Shown: piece after piece, positions 8,684-16,599 of the stretch | Position numbering within the stretch: position 1 is the stretch's first letter | Layout: each line of letters begins with the position of its first letter | Translations under genes and position numbers: made by a program | Source of the DNA: Lysinibacillus sp. G4S2 | Lineage (GTDB): Bacteria > Bacillota > Bacilli > Bacillales_A > Planococcaceae | Direction: 5' to 3' | DNA: 64,000 nt | NCBI RefSeq assembly: GCF_030348505.1 | Contig: NZ_JAUCFJ010000002.1 | Span: 5,150,001-5,214,000, forward strand | Notes under the pieces: generated by a model | Databases searched by the model: none | Told to the model about the DNA's origin: nothing | Seen by the model: the letters and a program-made list of their open reading frames with translations, nothing else

Positions 8684-10084
8684 TTGTTATGGATACCAAT
8701 CGATCATTCTTCAGATATACCTCTAAACCGGCAAGTTTATCAGCAAATTCGGGAAAAAATATTAAATGGCCATCTTCAAGCAGGTGAAAGACTAGCATCT
8801 ACACGTGAGCTTTCTGTCGAGCTAAAGGTCTCAAGAAATGTCATTTTGGAAGCTTACGATCAATTGTTAGCAGAGGGGTTTTTAATTGCCCGAAGAGGTT
8901 CAGGTACATTTGTTGCAGAGGGAGCCTTTTTAACACAGCATGAGACACCATTTTTATATGAAGTCGATGAAAAAAAGGTGAAAAATCATATTATTAATTT
9001 CCGTTCAGGTATTCCAGCATTGGACTTATTTCCCCGTAAAACATGGGCAAAGCTATCACATCAACTGTGGAATGATATTGAATCAACTAATTTTGGATAT
9101 GACTTTCCTGAAGGTCGTTTAGAATTAAGACAAACGCTGGCACACTACTTATTAAGAACTAGAGGTGTTAACTGTCATCCAGAACAAATTATCATTACAT
9201 CAGGCGCTACACAAGCATTGACACTGGTTTCTCGATTGCTTTTATCACCTAATGATATAGCCATTATAGAAGATCCTATTACGAATGATATTCAAACGAT
9301 TTTTAAATCTTCAGGTGCCTCTCTTTATCCAATACCTGTAGATGAATATGGGATGAAGACAGCGTTAATACCAGAAAATTTGCATCCTAAATTTGTCTTC
9401 CTGACTCCATCACATCAATTCCCACTGGGGGGTACGCTTCCAATACAGCGCAGAATTCAATTAATCAATTTCGCAAGAAGAAATAATTGTTTTTTAGTTG
9501 AGGATGACTATGATAGTGAGTTTCGCTATGAAGGTCCACCTGTCAGCTCTTTACAGGGTTTAGATCTAGAACGTGTACTCTATATAGGCTCTTTTAGCAA
9601 GATTCTCTCTCCAGCTTTGAGAATAGGTTACATCGTTCTCCCAACTCATCTAATCGAGAAATGTCGGCAGCTGAAATGGTTTACTGACTTACACACACAA
9701 TCATTGGATCAGCTTATTCTTGCTCGCTTTATTAAAGAAGGCTATTTAGAAAGACATATTGCAAAGATGAAGAAGTTCTATAAAAACCAGCGAGATTTTC
9801 TTATCCAATGTTTGCAAACAACCTTTTCAAATAAGGTGAAGATTTTAGGTTACACTACCGGTATGCATTTAATTGTTGAATTAGAGGATATTCATTTTTC
9901 TAAAGAGGTATTGTTTAAAATCGAACAACTTGGTGTAAAAGTATACCCTGTAGAGGATCATTCGATAGAGAAAGGGAGACACAATAATCGGATTATTTTT
10001 GGGTATGGACATTTAAAGAAGAATGAAATAGAAGAAGGCGTGACAATACTATTTCAAGCAGTCTATGATGAGGTAAAGTACTAA
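8684..10084 (+). CDS. MocR/PdxR-family (GntR + aminotransferase) regulator
   Basis: 466-residue PLP-dependent transcription factor. Residues about 1-75 form a GntR winged helix (QQIREKILNGHLQAGERL then STRELSVELKVSRNVILEAY). Residues about 105-460 form a class I aminotransferase fold with the PLP-binding lysine in GSFSKILSPALRIGY (Lys306) and the DYDSEFRYEG segment. The TTG start at 8684 follows GGAGGAG. Members usually control the divergent gene in response to PLP or an amino compound, which here is the proline-dehydrogenase-like gene. The SRPBCC gene starts 12 bp downstream. Confidence 0.93.
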   Translation: MLWIPIDHSSDIPLNRQVYQQIREKILNGHLQAGERLASTRELSVELKVSRNVILEAYDQLLAEGFLIARRGSGTFVAEGAFLTQHETPFLYEVDEKKVKNHIINFRSGIPALDLFPRKTWAKLSHQLWNDIESTNFGYDFPEGRLELRQTLAHYLLRTRGVNCHPEQIIITSGATQALTLVSRLLLSPNDIAIIEDPITNDIQTIFKSSGASLYPIPVDEYGMKTALIPENLHPKFVFLTPSHQFPLGGTLPIQRRIQLINFARRNNCFLVEDDYDSEFRYEGPPVSSLQGLDLERVLYIGSFSKILSPALRIGYIVLPTHLIEKCRQLKWFTDLHTQSLDQLILARFIKEGYLERHIAKMKKFYKNQRDFLIQCLQTTFSNKVKILGYTTGMHLIVELEDIHFSKEVLFKIEQLGVKVYPVEDHSIEKGRHNNRIIFGYGHLKKNEIEEGVTILFQAVYDEVKY

Positions 10085-10096
10085 GGGGGATTTCCA

Positions 10097-10588
10097 ATGC
10101 TCGCTACTATTCAGAAACAACAAAATAACTATGTCGTAAAATTTAACCGTCCATTATCACATTCAGTTGAAGCTGTGTGGGCCGTATTAACGGAAAATGG
10201 AAAGCTTCAAAAATGGATGAACAATTTAGAAATCATCGATCTTCGAAAAAACGGTAAAATCCATTTTAATATGAATGATGGAACAGATACTTATATGGAA
10301 ATAACAATTACAGACTACGTTGAGAAGGAAGTGCTCGAATTTGACTGGGGCAAAGATACAGTCAGATTTGAACTCTCCCCCACTAGCAGCGGTTCCAAAT
10401 TAGTATTACTTGAATCGATTGGTGAGCTAACTGAGCATACACCAAAGGATTTAGCTGGCTGGCATATATGCTTAGACCTGCTTTCAGACTTATTAAATGG
10501 AACTTTACATGAAAAATTTCCAATGGAAGAATGGAAAAAATGGTTTGTGGAGTATAAGCAGCTTGTGGATGATGTAGAGAAGATTTAA
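10097..10588 (+). CDS. SRPBCC/AHSA1-type protein
   Basis: 163-residue START-like ligand-binding fold of the AHSA1 group. It opens with FNRPLSHSVEAVWAVLTENGKLQKWM and continues with the usual strand pattern GKIHFNMNDGTD, EVLEFDWG and the C-terminal helix GWHICLDLLSDLL. RBS AAGGGGG. It is 12 bp behind the MocR gene and probably co-transcribed. A bound ligand is expected but unknown. Confidence 0.85.
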   Translation: MLATIQKQQNNYVVKFNRPLSHSVEAVWAVLTENGKLQKWMNNLEIIDLRKNGKIHFNMNDGTDTYMEITITDYVEKEVLEFDWGKDTVRFELSPTSSGSKLVLLESIGELTEHTPKDLAGWHICLDLLSDLLNGTLHEKFPMEEWKKWFVEYKQLVDDVEKI

Positions 10589-10600
10589 GCCATTCTAAAT

Positions 10601-10630
10601 AGAACTCCTAAGGTGTGAAGTTCTTTTATT
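10601..10630 (+). terminator. Weak stem-loop after the SRPBCC gene
   Basis: AGAACT pairs with AGTTCT across a 12-base loop and is followed by TTTATTAAAA. The stem is short, so termination is only likely. Confidence 0.45.
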
Positions 10631-10756
10631 AAAAGTTAAGAGTTAAAGTAATACACTTAATAGGTCAGTCAGACATTTTTATAGAATAATAAAATTGAAA
10701 CTATTTCAAATTTCAATCGTATAAAATAAGGAAGATTTCTAGGAGGTGTTTGTAAT

Positions 10757-11038
10757 ATGACGTTTATTGAATTGGCTATTCTAACTTTTTTAACTGTATG
10801 TTACCTGCCTTTCTTTATCTGGCTTTCTGCTAGTTATCTAAGTAACGGTGATAAATCAAAAAGGGAAAATATCTTTTGCTTATCATTGATGTCAGTTGCA
10901 TTATTAAATGCTTTGAATTCTTTCTTGTTTAAGATACAAGATACATATGCTTTAGCAGTAATGGTTATCATCTTTTTATTATTTAACCTATACATGTTTT
11001 TAATTGTTCGGAAAGATAAAAGAAAAGTATCATTTTAA
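10757..11038 (+). CDS. Small membrane protein of unknown function
   Basis: 93 residues with three hydrophobic helices (about 3-27, 38-57, 62-85) and a basic C-terminal tail RKDKRKVSF. A strong AGGAGGTG ribosome site supports translation. I recognise no family. The surroundings (a regulator pair upstream, repeat DNA downstream) give no clue to a role. Confidence 0.7.
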   Translation: MTFIELAILTFLTVCYLPFFIWLSASYLSNGDKSKRENIFCLSLMSVALLNALNSFLFKIQDTYALAVMVIIFLLFNLYMFLIVRKDKRKVSF

Positions 11039-11058
11039 ACGTAGTGACACAATAAATA

Positions 11059-11108
11059 ATCCCCTTGAAGTAGACAATGTAAAATTCCATGTCGAAATTC
11101 AAGGGGAT
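11059..11108. repeat. Perfect 11-bp inverted repeat (ATCCCCTTGAA / TTCAAGGGGAT)
   Basis: The two arms enclose 28 bases and lie between the small membrane gene and a transposase remnant. It may act as a terminator for the upstream gene or be an insertion-sequence end; the CCCCTTGAAGTAGACA stretch resembles ends I associate with IS3-type elements, which is a weak memory-based match. Confidence 0.5.
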
Positions 11109-11113
11109 ATTTT

Positions 11114-11194
11114 AAAAGACAACGAAAAATTGGTGTAGAACTAGTTTTTGGATTCTTGAAGGCTAAGCATTTCACTCGATTTTCTTTAAAATAG
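11114..11194 (+). pseudogene. IS1182-type transposase C-terminal remnant
   Basis: Reading from 11114, 26 codons before TAG give KRQRKIGVELVFGFLKAK followed by HFTRFSLK. This closely resembles the conserved C-terminal end of IS1182-family transposases (pattern RKIGVEPVFGFLKAN...FTRF). Nothing upstream continues the gene and no intact ends are seen, so this is a decayed fragment of a few dozen codons. It directly abuts an LR1 repeat fragment. Confidence 0.7.
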
Positions 11195-11199
11195 AGTGA

Positions 11200-11390
11200 A
11201 CATGGTTAGACTAGGCGACTCCTTAGGGATCAGCGTCACAGATGAGACCATGGAGCGTAGCGGATGTTTTCTGTAGCGAAAGCAAAGCGGCAGCAACAAA
11301 TGTTTTCTGTGCGAAAGCGAAGCGTCAGCAACAAAGCGCCCAGTCGGAACGGAAATCACCCCCTCGTTTTGCCGAAGAGCCGTACTTTAT
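11200..11390 (+). repeat. LR1 intergenic element, copy a (left end missing)
   Basis: Carries the LR1 core GGCGACTCCTTAGGGATCAG, CACAGATGAGACC, two GCGAAAGCRAAGCG units and the right part GCGCCCAGTCGGAACGGAAATC, ending near GAAGAGCC. The GGCTCATCACC left end is absent, replaced by the transposase remnant. Confidence 0.75.
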
Positions 11391-11414
11391 CAATTTGGCA
11401 CCTTTCAATATTAT

Positions 11415-12215
11415 TTAATGATAAAAAGCTGTAGCAATTTCAAGTGCTTTTAGCGGATCCTTAATTGAATCCAGCGTATAGACAAGCTTGTCTTCCTGCC
11501 AAACAATTAAATTTCCTGATTCATATACATCTAACTGTGCAGAACCGTGTTGCTTTGGAATTGGAAGCATATGCGATTCTAAAAATTGTACTGCCTGCTT
11601 AGCAAGCTTTACACCAGCTTCCGGATTGTCTGTTCTTGTATGGGTTGCTACTGCCCATCTTCCCTCATTCCAACCAGTCCATAAAGAGCCAGCACCTGCA
11701 TCTTGATAGCCTTTAATGTTGGAACCAAGATCAACTTCTTGACCGCCCTTTTGACTAAAGTTCTCAAAAGCAATTTGCTCACTTGCTTCGTCTGCATTTT
11801 CATATTGCTTCACTAAGAGCCGAGCAATAACGGTCGCTCTATCTGGTTGTTTTAGTTTAATATCGTTGATTGGCAAATACTCTTTGCTTTCAAAAAATAC
11901 TATTTCAACTTCGTTAGTTTCCGCCTTCGTCGTTGCTGTTAAAAATGTACCTTCTGTGATCGGTAGCCCTTTTGGTAAAGTTATCGGTAAATTTGTGTTA
12001 AGCTGGTCCTTAACATTTTTCAGTGCTCCAGCCTGTGTAATGGATGCTACCGTGTTTTCCTTATTTGGTTTAGACGATTCTTGTTGATTTTCATGCGATT
12101 GTTGCTCTTCTTCTTGTGGCTTATTTGGCACATTAGGTTTTTCTTCTTCATCAGAGCATGCACTAATTATACTGAGACTTAAAAGCATTAAGGCAAAAAG
12201 TGACTTTTTCATCAT
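11415..12215 (-). CDS. Lipoprotein of unknown function
   Basis: 266-residue predicted lipoprotein. The signal peptide ends in IISAC with lipidated Cys20, followed by an acidic, Pro/Gln-rich linker (about 21-60) and a globular domain. That domain contains ITLPKGLPITEGTFLTA and GAGSLWTGWNEGRWAVATHT, so it should sit on the outer face of the membrane. The start at 12215 has AAGGGGG five bases upstream; the frame extends 13 codons further without a ribosome site. I do not recognise the family. It follows the ABC-F gene by 58 bp in the same direction and may be read through from it. Confidence 0.78.
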   Translation of the reverse strand: MMKKSLFALMLLSLSIISACSDEEEKPNVPNKPQEEEQQSHENQQESSKPNKENTVASITQAGALKNVKDQLNTNLPITLPKGLPITEGTFLTATTKAETNEVEIVFFESKEYLPINDIKLKQPDRATVIARLLVKQYENADEASEQIAFENFSQKGGQEVDLGSNIKGYQDAGAGSLWTGWNEGRWAVATHTRTDNPEAGVKLAKQAVQFLESHMLPIPKQHGSAQLDVYESGNLIVWQEDKLVYTLDSIKDPLKALEIATAFYH

Positions 12216-12273
12216 GTAGGCCCCCTTATTTTTCTTTATTTTTTCCCTACCCATTATGAACTTAAACTTTTAG

Positions 12274-13905
12274 TTACTTAAGCTCATTAATTCGCTTCGT
12301 CAGCTCGTTAAACTTTTGATCAAGCATAGCATAATCTTTATTCTTTACCGTAAGAAAACTAAGCTTGCCAAGTATCTCTTGTCTTTCATTTTCAAGCTTT
12401 AAACGAAGAGCAGCTATGTCATCGACTTGAGAAGGAGCGCCATTTCTCCATTTTTTCTCAATACGTTTATTTCGAACTTCCCACACACTATCAGTTACCT
12501 TCTCAAGAAAATATCTATCATGCGAGACAACAAGTAATGTTCCCTTAAATTGCGCAAGTGTTTTCTCTAATTGCTCCCGAGAAGGTAGATCAAGGTGATT
12601 CGTCGGTTCATCTAAAATAAGCACATTTTTATCCTCTAAAATGTAAGCCATTAGTTTACACTTTACCCGCTCCCCCATACTCATCTTGCCTATTGGTGCA
12701 GTCCAGTGCGCTGGTGTAAAGCCTAAATGCTTCATTAAATTCCGAACTTTCCCTTGCTCTTCAAAGGTTTCGTTATAAAAATATTGCTCAGGTGTTTGAT
12801 CTAGTGGTAAATCAAATACTTCCTGCGTTAAATAGCCGATAGTCGCAGCAGGAGATATCCAAATCTCCCCTTCAGCCTTTATCTGTCCTAAAAGTATTTT
12901 TAATAATGTTGTTTTGCCACTGCCATTTGATCCAGTAATGGCAATCTTTTCTCCAAATTTTGCAATTAAATTTACATCCTTAAATAAAACACGCTGCTCA
13001 AAACACTTCATCAAATGCTTTGTCTCTAAAAAACGCTTCCCCACCCGTTGATCTGTGTCTATGGAAAAACGAATCTCTTCTTCAGGTTCTACAGCTTCAA
13101 CCTTTGCCTTTGCAAGCTCCTTCTCTAATCTCTTTTTCTTAGATTTAACTTGCGAATCCATACGCTTTGCTTTTACACGATAAAATTCCTTAAAGCCCTC
13201 CTTCTTTGTAGACTGTGCATGTGCCTTTTGTGACCAGGATGTTAGCTGCTGCATCTGTGCTTCAATACATTCAATGTACTTTTGCTGTTTATCATAGGCG
13301 CGTTGTTGTGTTAGTCTTCGCTGTTCTCTAGCGGCCATATAGCTAGTATAATTACCGCTATGCTCAATAAGTCCCCCTTCTTCTAGAGACCAAATTTTAG
13401 TGGCAATCTCGTCTAAAAAATAGCGATCATGTGAGACAACAATGATTGCACCATCGTAACTTTTTACTTGTTCGATGAGTAATGCAGTACTTTGCTCATC
13501 TAAATGATTCGTCGGTTCATCTAATAAAAGTAATTGGGCATTTTGTGCAAAACCATCTGCGAGACGCATTTTAAGCTTCTCTCCGCCACTTAAGGCTGAA
13601 AATAACACATCTGGCACCTGCCATTTAGCAAGTAAATTCGCCTCGTTTGCAGATACTTCTAGCGAATCAAAGTGTGCGCTCTCCTGTTCTACATAAGCAA
13701 CTTTAGCAGACTGCAACCAGCGTAACTGTCCCGCAGTCGGCACTATCAAGCCGGCAATTAGTTGCAATAGCGTCGATTTACCAGCTCCATTTCTACCAAT
13801 AATGCCGATGACCTCGCTTACCTTTACCGATGCTGTTACATGTTCAAAAATTTTCGTATCCTTTATTTCATAATGCACGTCTTGTAATTTTAAAAGTTCC
13901 TTCAT
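12274..13905 (-). CDS. ABC-F ribosomal protection-type ATPase (Vga/VmlR-like)
   Basis: About 543-residue soluble ATPase with two ABC domains and no membrane helices, of the ABC-F class that displaces ribosome-targeting antibiotics. Walker A: GRNGAGKST and GSNGSGKTT. Signatures: LSGGEKLKM and MSMGERVKC. Walker B: LLLLDEPTNHLD and VLILDEPTNHLD. A charged linker (about 195-290) would be the P-site-reaching arm, and the C-terminus is a short coiled coil. The degenerate second signature resembles the Vga/VmlR type as I recall it. The start at 13905 follows GAGAGG; the open frame continues into a terminator-bearing leader, which supports antibiotic-induced attenuation. Confidence 0.9.
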   Translation of the reverse strand: MKELLKLQDVHYEIKDTKIFEHVTASVKVSEVIGIIGRNGAGKSTLLQLIAGLIVPTAGQLRWLQSAKVAYVEQESAHFDSLEVSANEANLLAKWQVPDVLFSALSGGEKLKMRLADGFAQNAQLLLLDEPTNHLDEQSTALLIEQVKSYDGAIIVVSHDRYFLDEIATKIWSLEEGGLIEHSGNYTSYMAAREQRRLTQQRAYDKQQKYIECIEAQMQQLTSWSQKAHAQSTKKEGFKEFYRVKAKRMDSQVKSKKKRLEKELAKAKVEAVEPEEEIRFSIDTDQRVGKRFLETKHLMKCFEQRVLFKDVNLIAKFGEKIAITGSNGSGKTTLLKILLGQIKAEGEIWISPAATIGYLTQEVFDLPLDQTPEQYFYNETFEEQGKVRNLMKHLGFTPAHWTAPIGKMSMGERVKCKLMAYILEDKNVLILDEPTNHLDLPSREQLEKTLAQFKGTLLVVSHDRYFLEKVTDSVWEVRNKRIEKKWRNGAPSQVDDIAALRLKLENERQEILGKLSFLTVKNKDYAMLDQKFNELTKRINELK

Positions 13906-13926
13906 AACATCCATTCCTCTCCAGTC

Positions 13927-13965
13927 GGAGGGACAAAAAAATCCCTCCAATTATTTTGGAAGGAT
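13927..13965 (-). promoter_or_regulatory. Attenuator: terminator and competing hairpin in the ABC-F leader
   Basis: On the minus strand ATCCTTCCAA pairs with TTGGAGGGAT and is followed by seven T, a standard intrinsic terminator placed 20-odd bases before the ABC-F start. The right arm GGAGGGA (13948-13942) can instead pair with TCCCTCC (13933-13927), giving a mutually exclusive fold. A further hairpin, CACAAACAAGCT with AGCTTATTTGTG (about 13986-14018), lies upstream. A short frame beginning ATGAGAAGTAGC (14044 region) spans it and could be a leader peptide, without a strong ribosome site. Confidence 0.7.
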
Positions 13966-14243
13966 TAGTCGAAAAAATATCATCCACAAATAAGCTCTTA
14001 CACATAGCTTGTTTGTGATCCATTACTAAAATGCTACTTCTCATCTGTTTCTAGAAAAAGACGTTCAGATGGATCATCAAGCACTTTAATTATAGCCAAC
14101 TGTAAATCAGCAAAGCTTTGCCGATATAAGTTGTGTTTTATGGAAAATGGGCAGACTAATCCTATTTTTGATTCTGAAATATAAAATTTCGCAAAAAATA
14201 AGATTAGTTAATCATTAGCCACCCATCGTCCCTTCATTTGTAA

Positions 14244-14258
14244 TTACAATAATTGTAA
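14244..14258. promoter_or_regulatory. 7-1-7 palindrome TTACAAT-A-ATTGTAA
   Basis: A perfect 15-bp palindrome with the 7-1-7 layout of Fur/PerR/Zur-family operators, lying between the ABC-F leader and the PPG-repeat gene. It differs from the PerR consensus TTATAATnATTATAA at two symmetric positions. The regulator is not identified. Confidence 0.4.
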
Positions 14259-14364
14259 CATCATTGCCTTTAAAACAACAATGATAAAGCTGTAAAATAA
14301 TTCTTTAAAAGCAGCACCCTACCAATAACAGAATTCTTATTGGTTCATAGTGTCATACTCTTAA

Positions 14365-14808
14365 TTACCATCTCGAGCAATCATACGAGCGAATATCTCT
14401 TCTTGCAATGGTTTGGAAGCGCCAACCACTTCTGCTACTCCATCGGAACCCAGCAATAAACTCTCTTCCTACAGCAGTTAGGAAGAACCAAAAGCTTCTT
14501 CCATTAAACATCCATATATACGTATTTCTAAATAAGCATGATTGAATACCACTCGTACCTATTCCGAATGGTGGAAATGATGGCGCAAAGCTAGGTGGTG
14601 GGCCAAGAGGCATTTGACCTGCTGGTGGTGGGCCAAAGCTAGGTGGTCCAAATGATGGTGGTGGGCCAAAACCAGGCGGTCCAAACGATGGTGGTGGTCT
14701 AAATCCAGGCGGTCCAAACGATGGCGGTGGGCCAATTCCAGGCAGTCCGAATGATGGCTCGAAACCGGGTTCTGGAAGTGGCATAATTTCTTCATATGGA
14801 TTGTTCAT
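14365..14808 (-). CDS. PPG-repeat protein with conserved C-terminal domain
   Basis: 147 residues. Residues about 13-80 are tandem repeats of an 11-residue unit (PGFGPPPSFGP with variants), encoded by 33-bp DNA repeats at about 14600-14760. Residues 88-147 are a cysteine- and aromatic-rich domain with NTYIWMFNGRSFWFFLTAVG and EFIAGFRW. I recall similar C-terminal domains in Bacillus proteins of unknown function; a spore-coat or surface role is a guess. A strong AGGAGG ribosome site precedes the ATG. The repeat number is likely to vary between strains. Confidence 0.78.
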   Translation of the reverse strand: MNNPYEEIMPLPEPGFEPSFGLPGIGPPPSFGPPGFRPPPSFGPPGFGPPPSFGPPSFGPPPAGQMPLGPPPSFAPSFPPFGIGTSGIQSCLFRNTYIWMFNGRSFWFFLTAVGREFIAGFRWSSRSGWRFQTIARRDIRSYDCSRW

Positions 14809-14948
14809 GATAAACCCCTCCTTTTACATAATTCAATATATGTAAAAGGGCTAACAACCGTTGAGCAATTGCCTATCTATAGTGGAGCTTTGAAGACTAC
14901 ATTCAAACAAATACCCAGTTGGATAATATTGCATAATAAAAGATATTT

Positions 14949-15142
14949 GGCTCATCACCAAAAGTTGTGGATGACATTTGTTAAAACGTATTCCAAGAAT
15001 ATAACTTAATCTTCGTTCCGGCTAGAAGACTCCTTGAGGATTAACGTCACAGATGAGACCTTGGAGCGAGCATCACGAGTGAAGCGGCTCATCGGACGCC
15101 CCAGTCAGAATGGAAATCAACCATACGTTATGGAGATATGCC
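14949..15142 (+). repeat. LR1 intergenic element, copy b
   Basis: Begins GGCTCATCACCAAAAGTTG, continues with the GACTCCTTGAGGATTAACGTC core and GAGTGAAGCGGCTCATCGG, and ends GGAAATCAACCATACGTTAT near the start of the GH114-like gene. No internal GCGAAAGCG array. The open frames crossing it have no coding support. Confidence 0.8.
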
Positions 15143-15166
15143 GATATTTCCAAGAAAGGAGCTCTT

Positions 15167-16027
15167 ATGCGAAAATTACTTTTAACTATTACTACTATAA
15201 TTGCGTCATTAGGCATTTGGTTACTAATTTCTTCGAATCAAGCCGCCAAATCAACGACAAGCATCCAAGCTAAGCTAGCTGACGTAAAGGATTACAAATA
15301 TTATTTAGATGCAGGAAACGATAAGATTGGTAAGGAAATGGCTAAAATAGATTTGGTCATTGTGGAACCTATTGAAATGCAGCAGAAGTATATCGACTAT
15401 GCTCAAAAAAATGGAACATTAATTTATGGCTATATTAACGCAATGGAAGCAGACAAGTGGAATTCAGAGCTCTATAGCCAATTAAAAGAAGAAGATTTTT
15501 ATAAAGACGAGCATGGAGAAAAGATGTATTTTTCTGAGTGGGATTCGTATTTAATGGATATGACCTCTCAACACTATCAAGAGCTTTTACTAGAAGAAAT
15601 TCAGAAGCAAATTGTTCAAAAAGGCTTAGATGGTGTGTTTTTAGATACTGTGGGCAATATTAATTCTTATTTACCTGAAAATGAACAAGAAGCACAAAAT
15701 AAAGCAATGTTATCCTTCATCAAAGCAATAAAACAACAATATAACGGCTTGTCTGTTGCTCAAAATTGGGGCTTTCAAACATTAGCTGATTATACAGCAC
15801 CATATGTTGACTTTATTATGTGGGAAAACTTCTCGTATGATGTAGTTGGAGAAGATGAATGGTCATTGGATATGATGGAGCAATTAGTTCAAATACGAGA
15901 AAAATCCGGTACACAGATCATGACGATTGGCTTTGAGGATGAAGAAAAAAGTCGTACCTTAGCAGAAAAATATCAATTTAAATTTTTCTACAGCCCCGCC
16001 GGATCTTACTACAACACCTGGCAATAA
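15167..16027 (+). CDS. Secreted GH114-like (endo alpha-1,4-polygalactosaminidase-type) protein
   Basis: 286-residue TIM-barrel protein of the GH114/TM1410 family (PF03537), proposed to hydrolyse galactosaminoglycan-type polysaccharides. An N-terminal signal or anchor helix (RKLLLTITTIIASLGIWLL) is followed by YYLDAGNDKIGKE, DLVIVEPIEM, GTLIYGYINA and the putative catalytic stretch KGLDGVFLDTVGN. The ATG at 15167 has AAAGGAG six bases upstream; the frame extends into the LR1 repeat but that part is not coding. A bidirectional terminator follows. It could act on the cell's own exopolysaccharide. Confidence 0.85.
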   Translation: MRKLLLTITTIIASLGIWLLISSNQAAKSTTSIQAKLADVKDYKYYLDAGNDKIGKEMAKIDLVIVEPIEMQQKYIDYAQKNGTLIYGYINAMEADKWNSELYSQLKEEDFYKDEHGEKMYFSEWDSYLMDMTSQHYQELLLEEIQKQIVQKGLDGVFLDTVGNINSYLPENEQEAQNKAMLSFIKAIKQQYNGLSVAQNWGFQTLADYTAPYVDFIMWENFSYDVVGEDEWSLDMMEQLVQIREKSGTQIMTIGFEDEEKSRTLAEKYQFKFFYSPAGSYYNTWQ

Positions 16028-16034
16028 AACTATA

Positions 16035-16064
16035 ATACCCTCTGAAACACTAGTCAGAGGGTAT
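16035..16064. terminator. Bidirectional terminator
   Basis: ATACCCTCTGA pairs perfectly with TCAGAGGGTAT across an 8-base loop, between two convergent genes. Confidence 0.8.
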
Positions 16065-16068
16065 TTAG

Positions 16069-16581
16069 TTATAGAGATAAATAAGGGTTCATCACTCGCC
16101 AATCCTCGAGCTTTTCCTCAAAGGATTTAATATTTTTACCTGGTATTGGACTAGTCGAAGGCATTTTTTGATAGGCTCGATCAGCTAAAACCTCAAAGCC
16201 AATATGTTTTTTAAAAACTTCGAATGCCTTTCCCCCATTAAAAAGGACTAACTCAATATTTGGATACTGTTCAAAAAGCGTTTTAAAATCATTCGGTTTT
16301 TCATTACGAATGGCTGCATCTAAGCTTCCTTTACGCTCGCAGGATTGTATTGTATCCCAAAGACCAATATGATTGCTCTTTAACAATTTTAATCTTCGCT
16401 CATAGTCACCTGGTATATTTTCTTCTAATATTCCCCCTATAATCGGCCAAAAGTGATTGCGTGGGTTACCATAATATTGCTGTTTCTCTAATGATTGCTT
16501 CCCTGGCATTGAGCCGACAATGAGCACTTTTGTTGACGAATCTATAACTGGTGGTAAGACATTTTTCAGTTCATTTGACAC
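16069..16581 (-). CDS. DNA-deoxyinosine glycosylase (family 6 UDG/HDG)
   Basis: 170-residue DNA-repair glycosylase of the uracil-DNA glycosylase superfamily, family 6 type, which excises hypoxanthine (deaminated adenine) from DNA. Motif 1 is VLIVGSMPGKQSLEKQQYYG followed by NPRNHFW, where Asn is the likely catalytic residue. Motif 2 is MPSTSPIPG. The length matches the family. The GTG start at 16581 has AAGGAG eight bases upstream. It lies 18 bp behind the DUF2268 gene and is probably co-transcribed. Confidence 0.88.
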   Translation of the reverse strand: MSNELKNVLPPVIDSSTKVLIVGSMPGKQSLEKQQYYGNPRNHFWPIIGGILEENIPGDYERRLKLLKSNHIGLWDTIQSCERKGSLDAAIRNEKPNDFKTLFEQYPNIELVLFNGGKAFEVFKKHIGFEVLADRAYQKMPSTSPIPGKNIKSFEEKLEDWRVMNPYLSL

Positions 16582-16599
16582 AACAACAACTCCTTCCCA

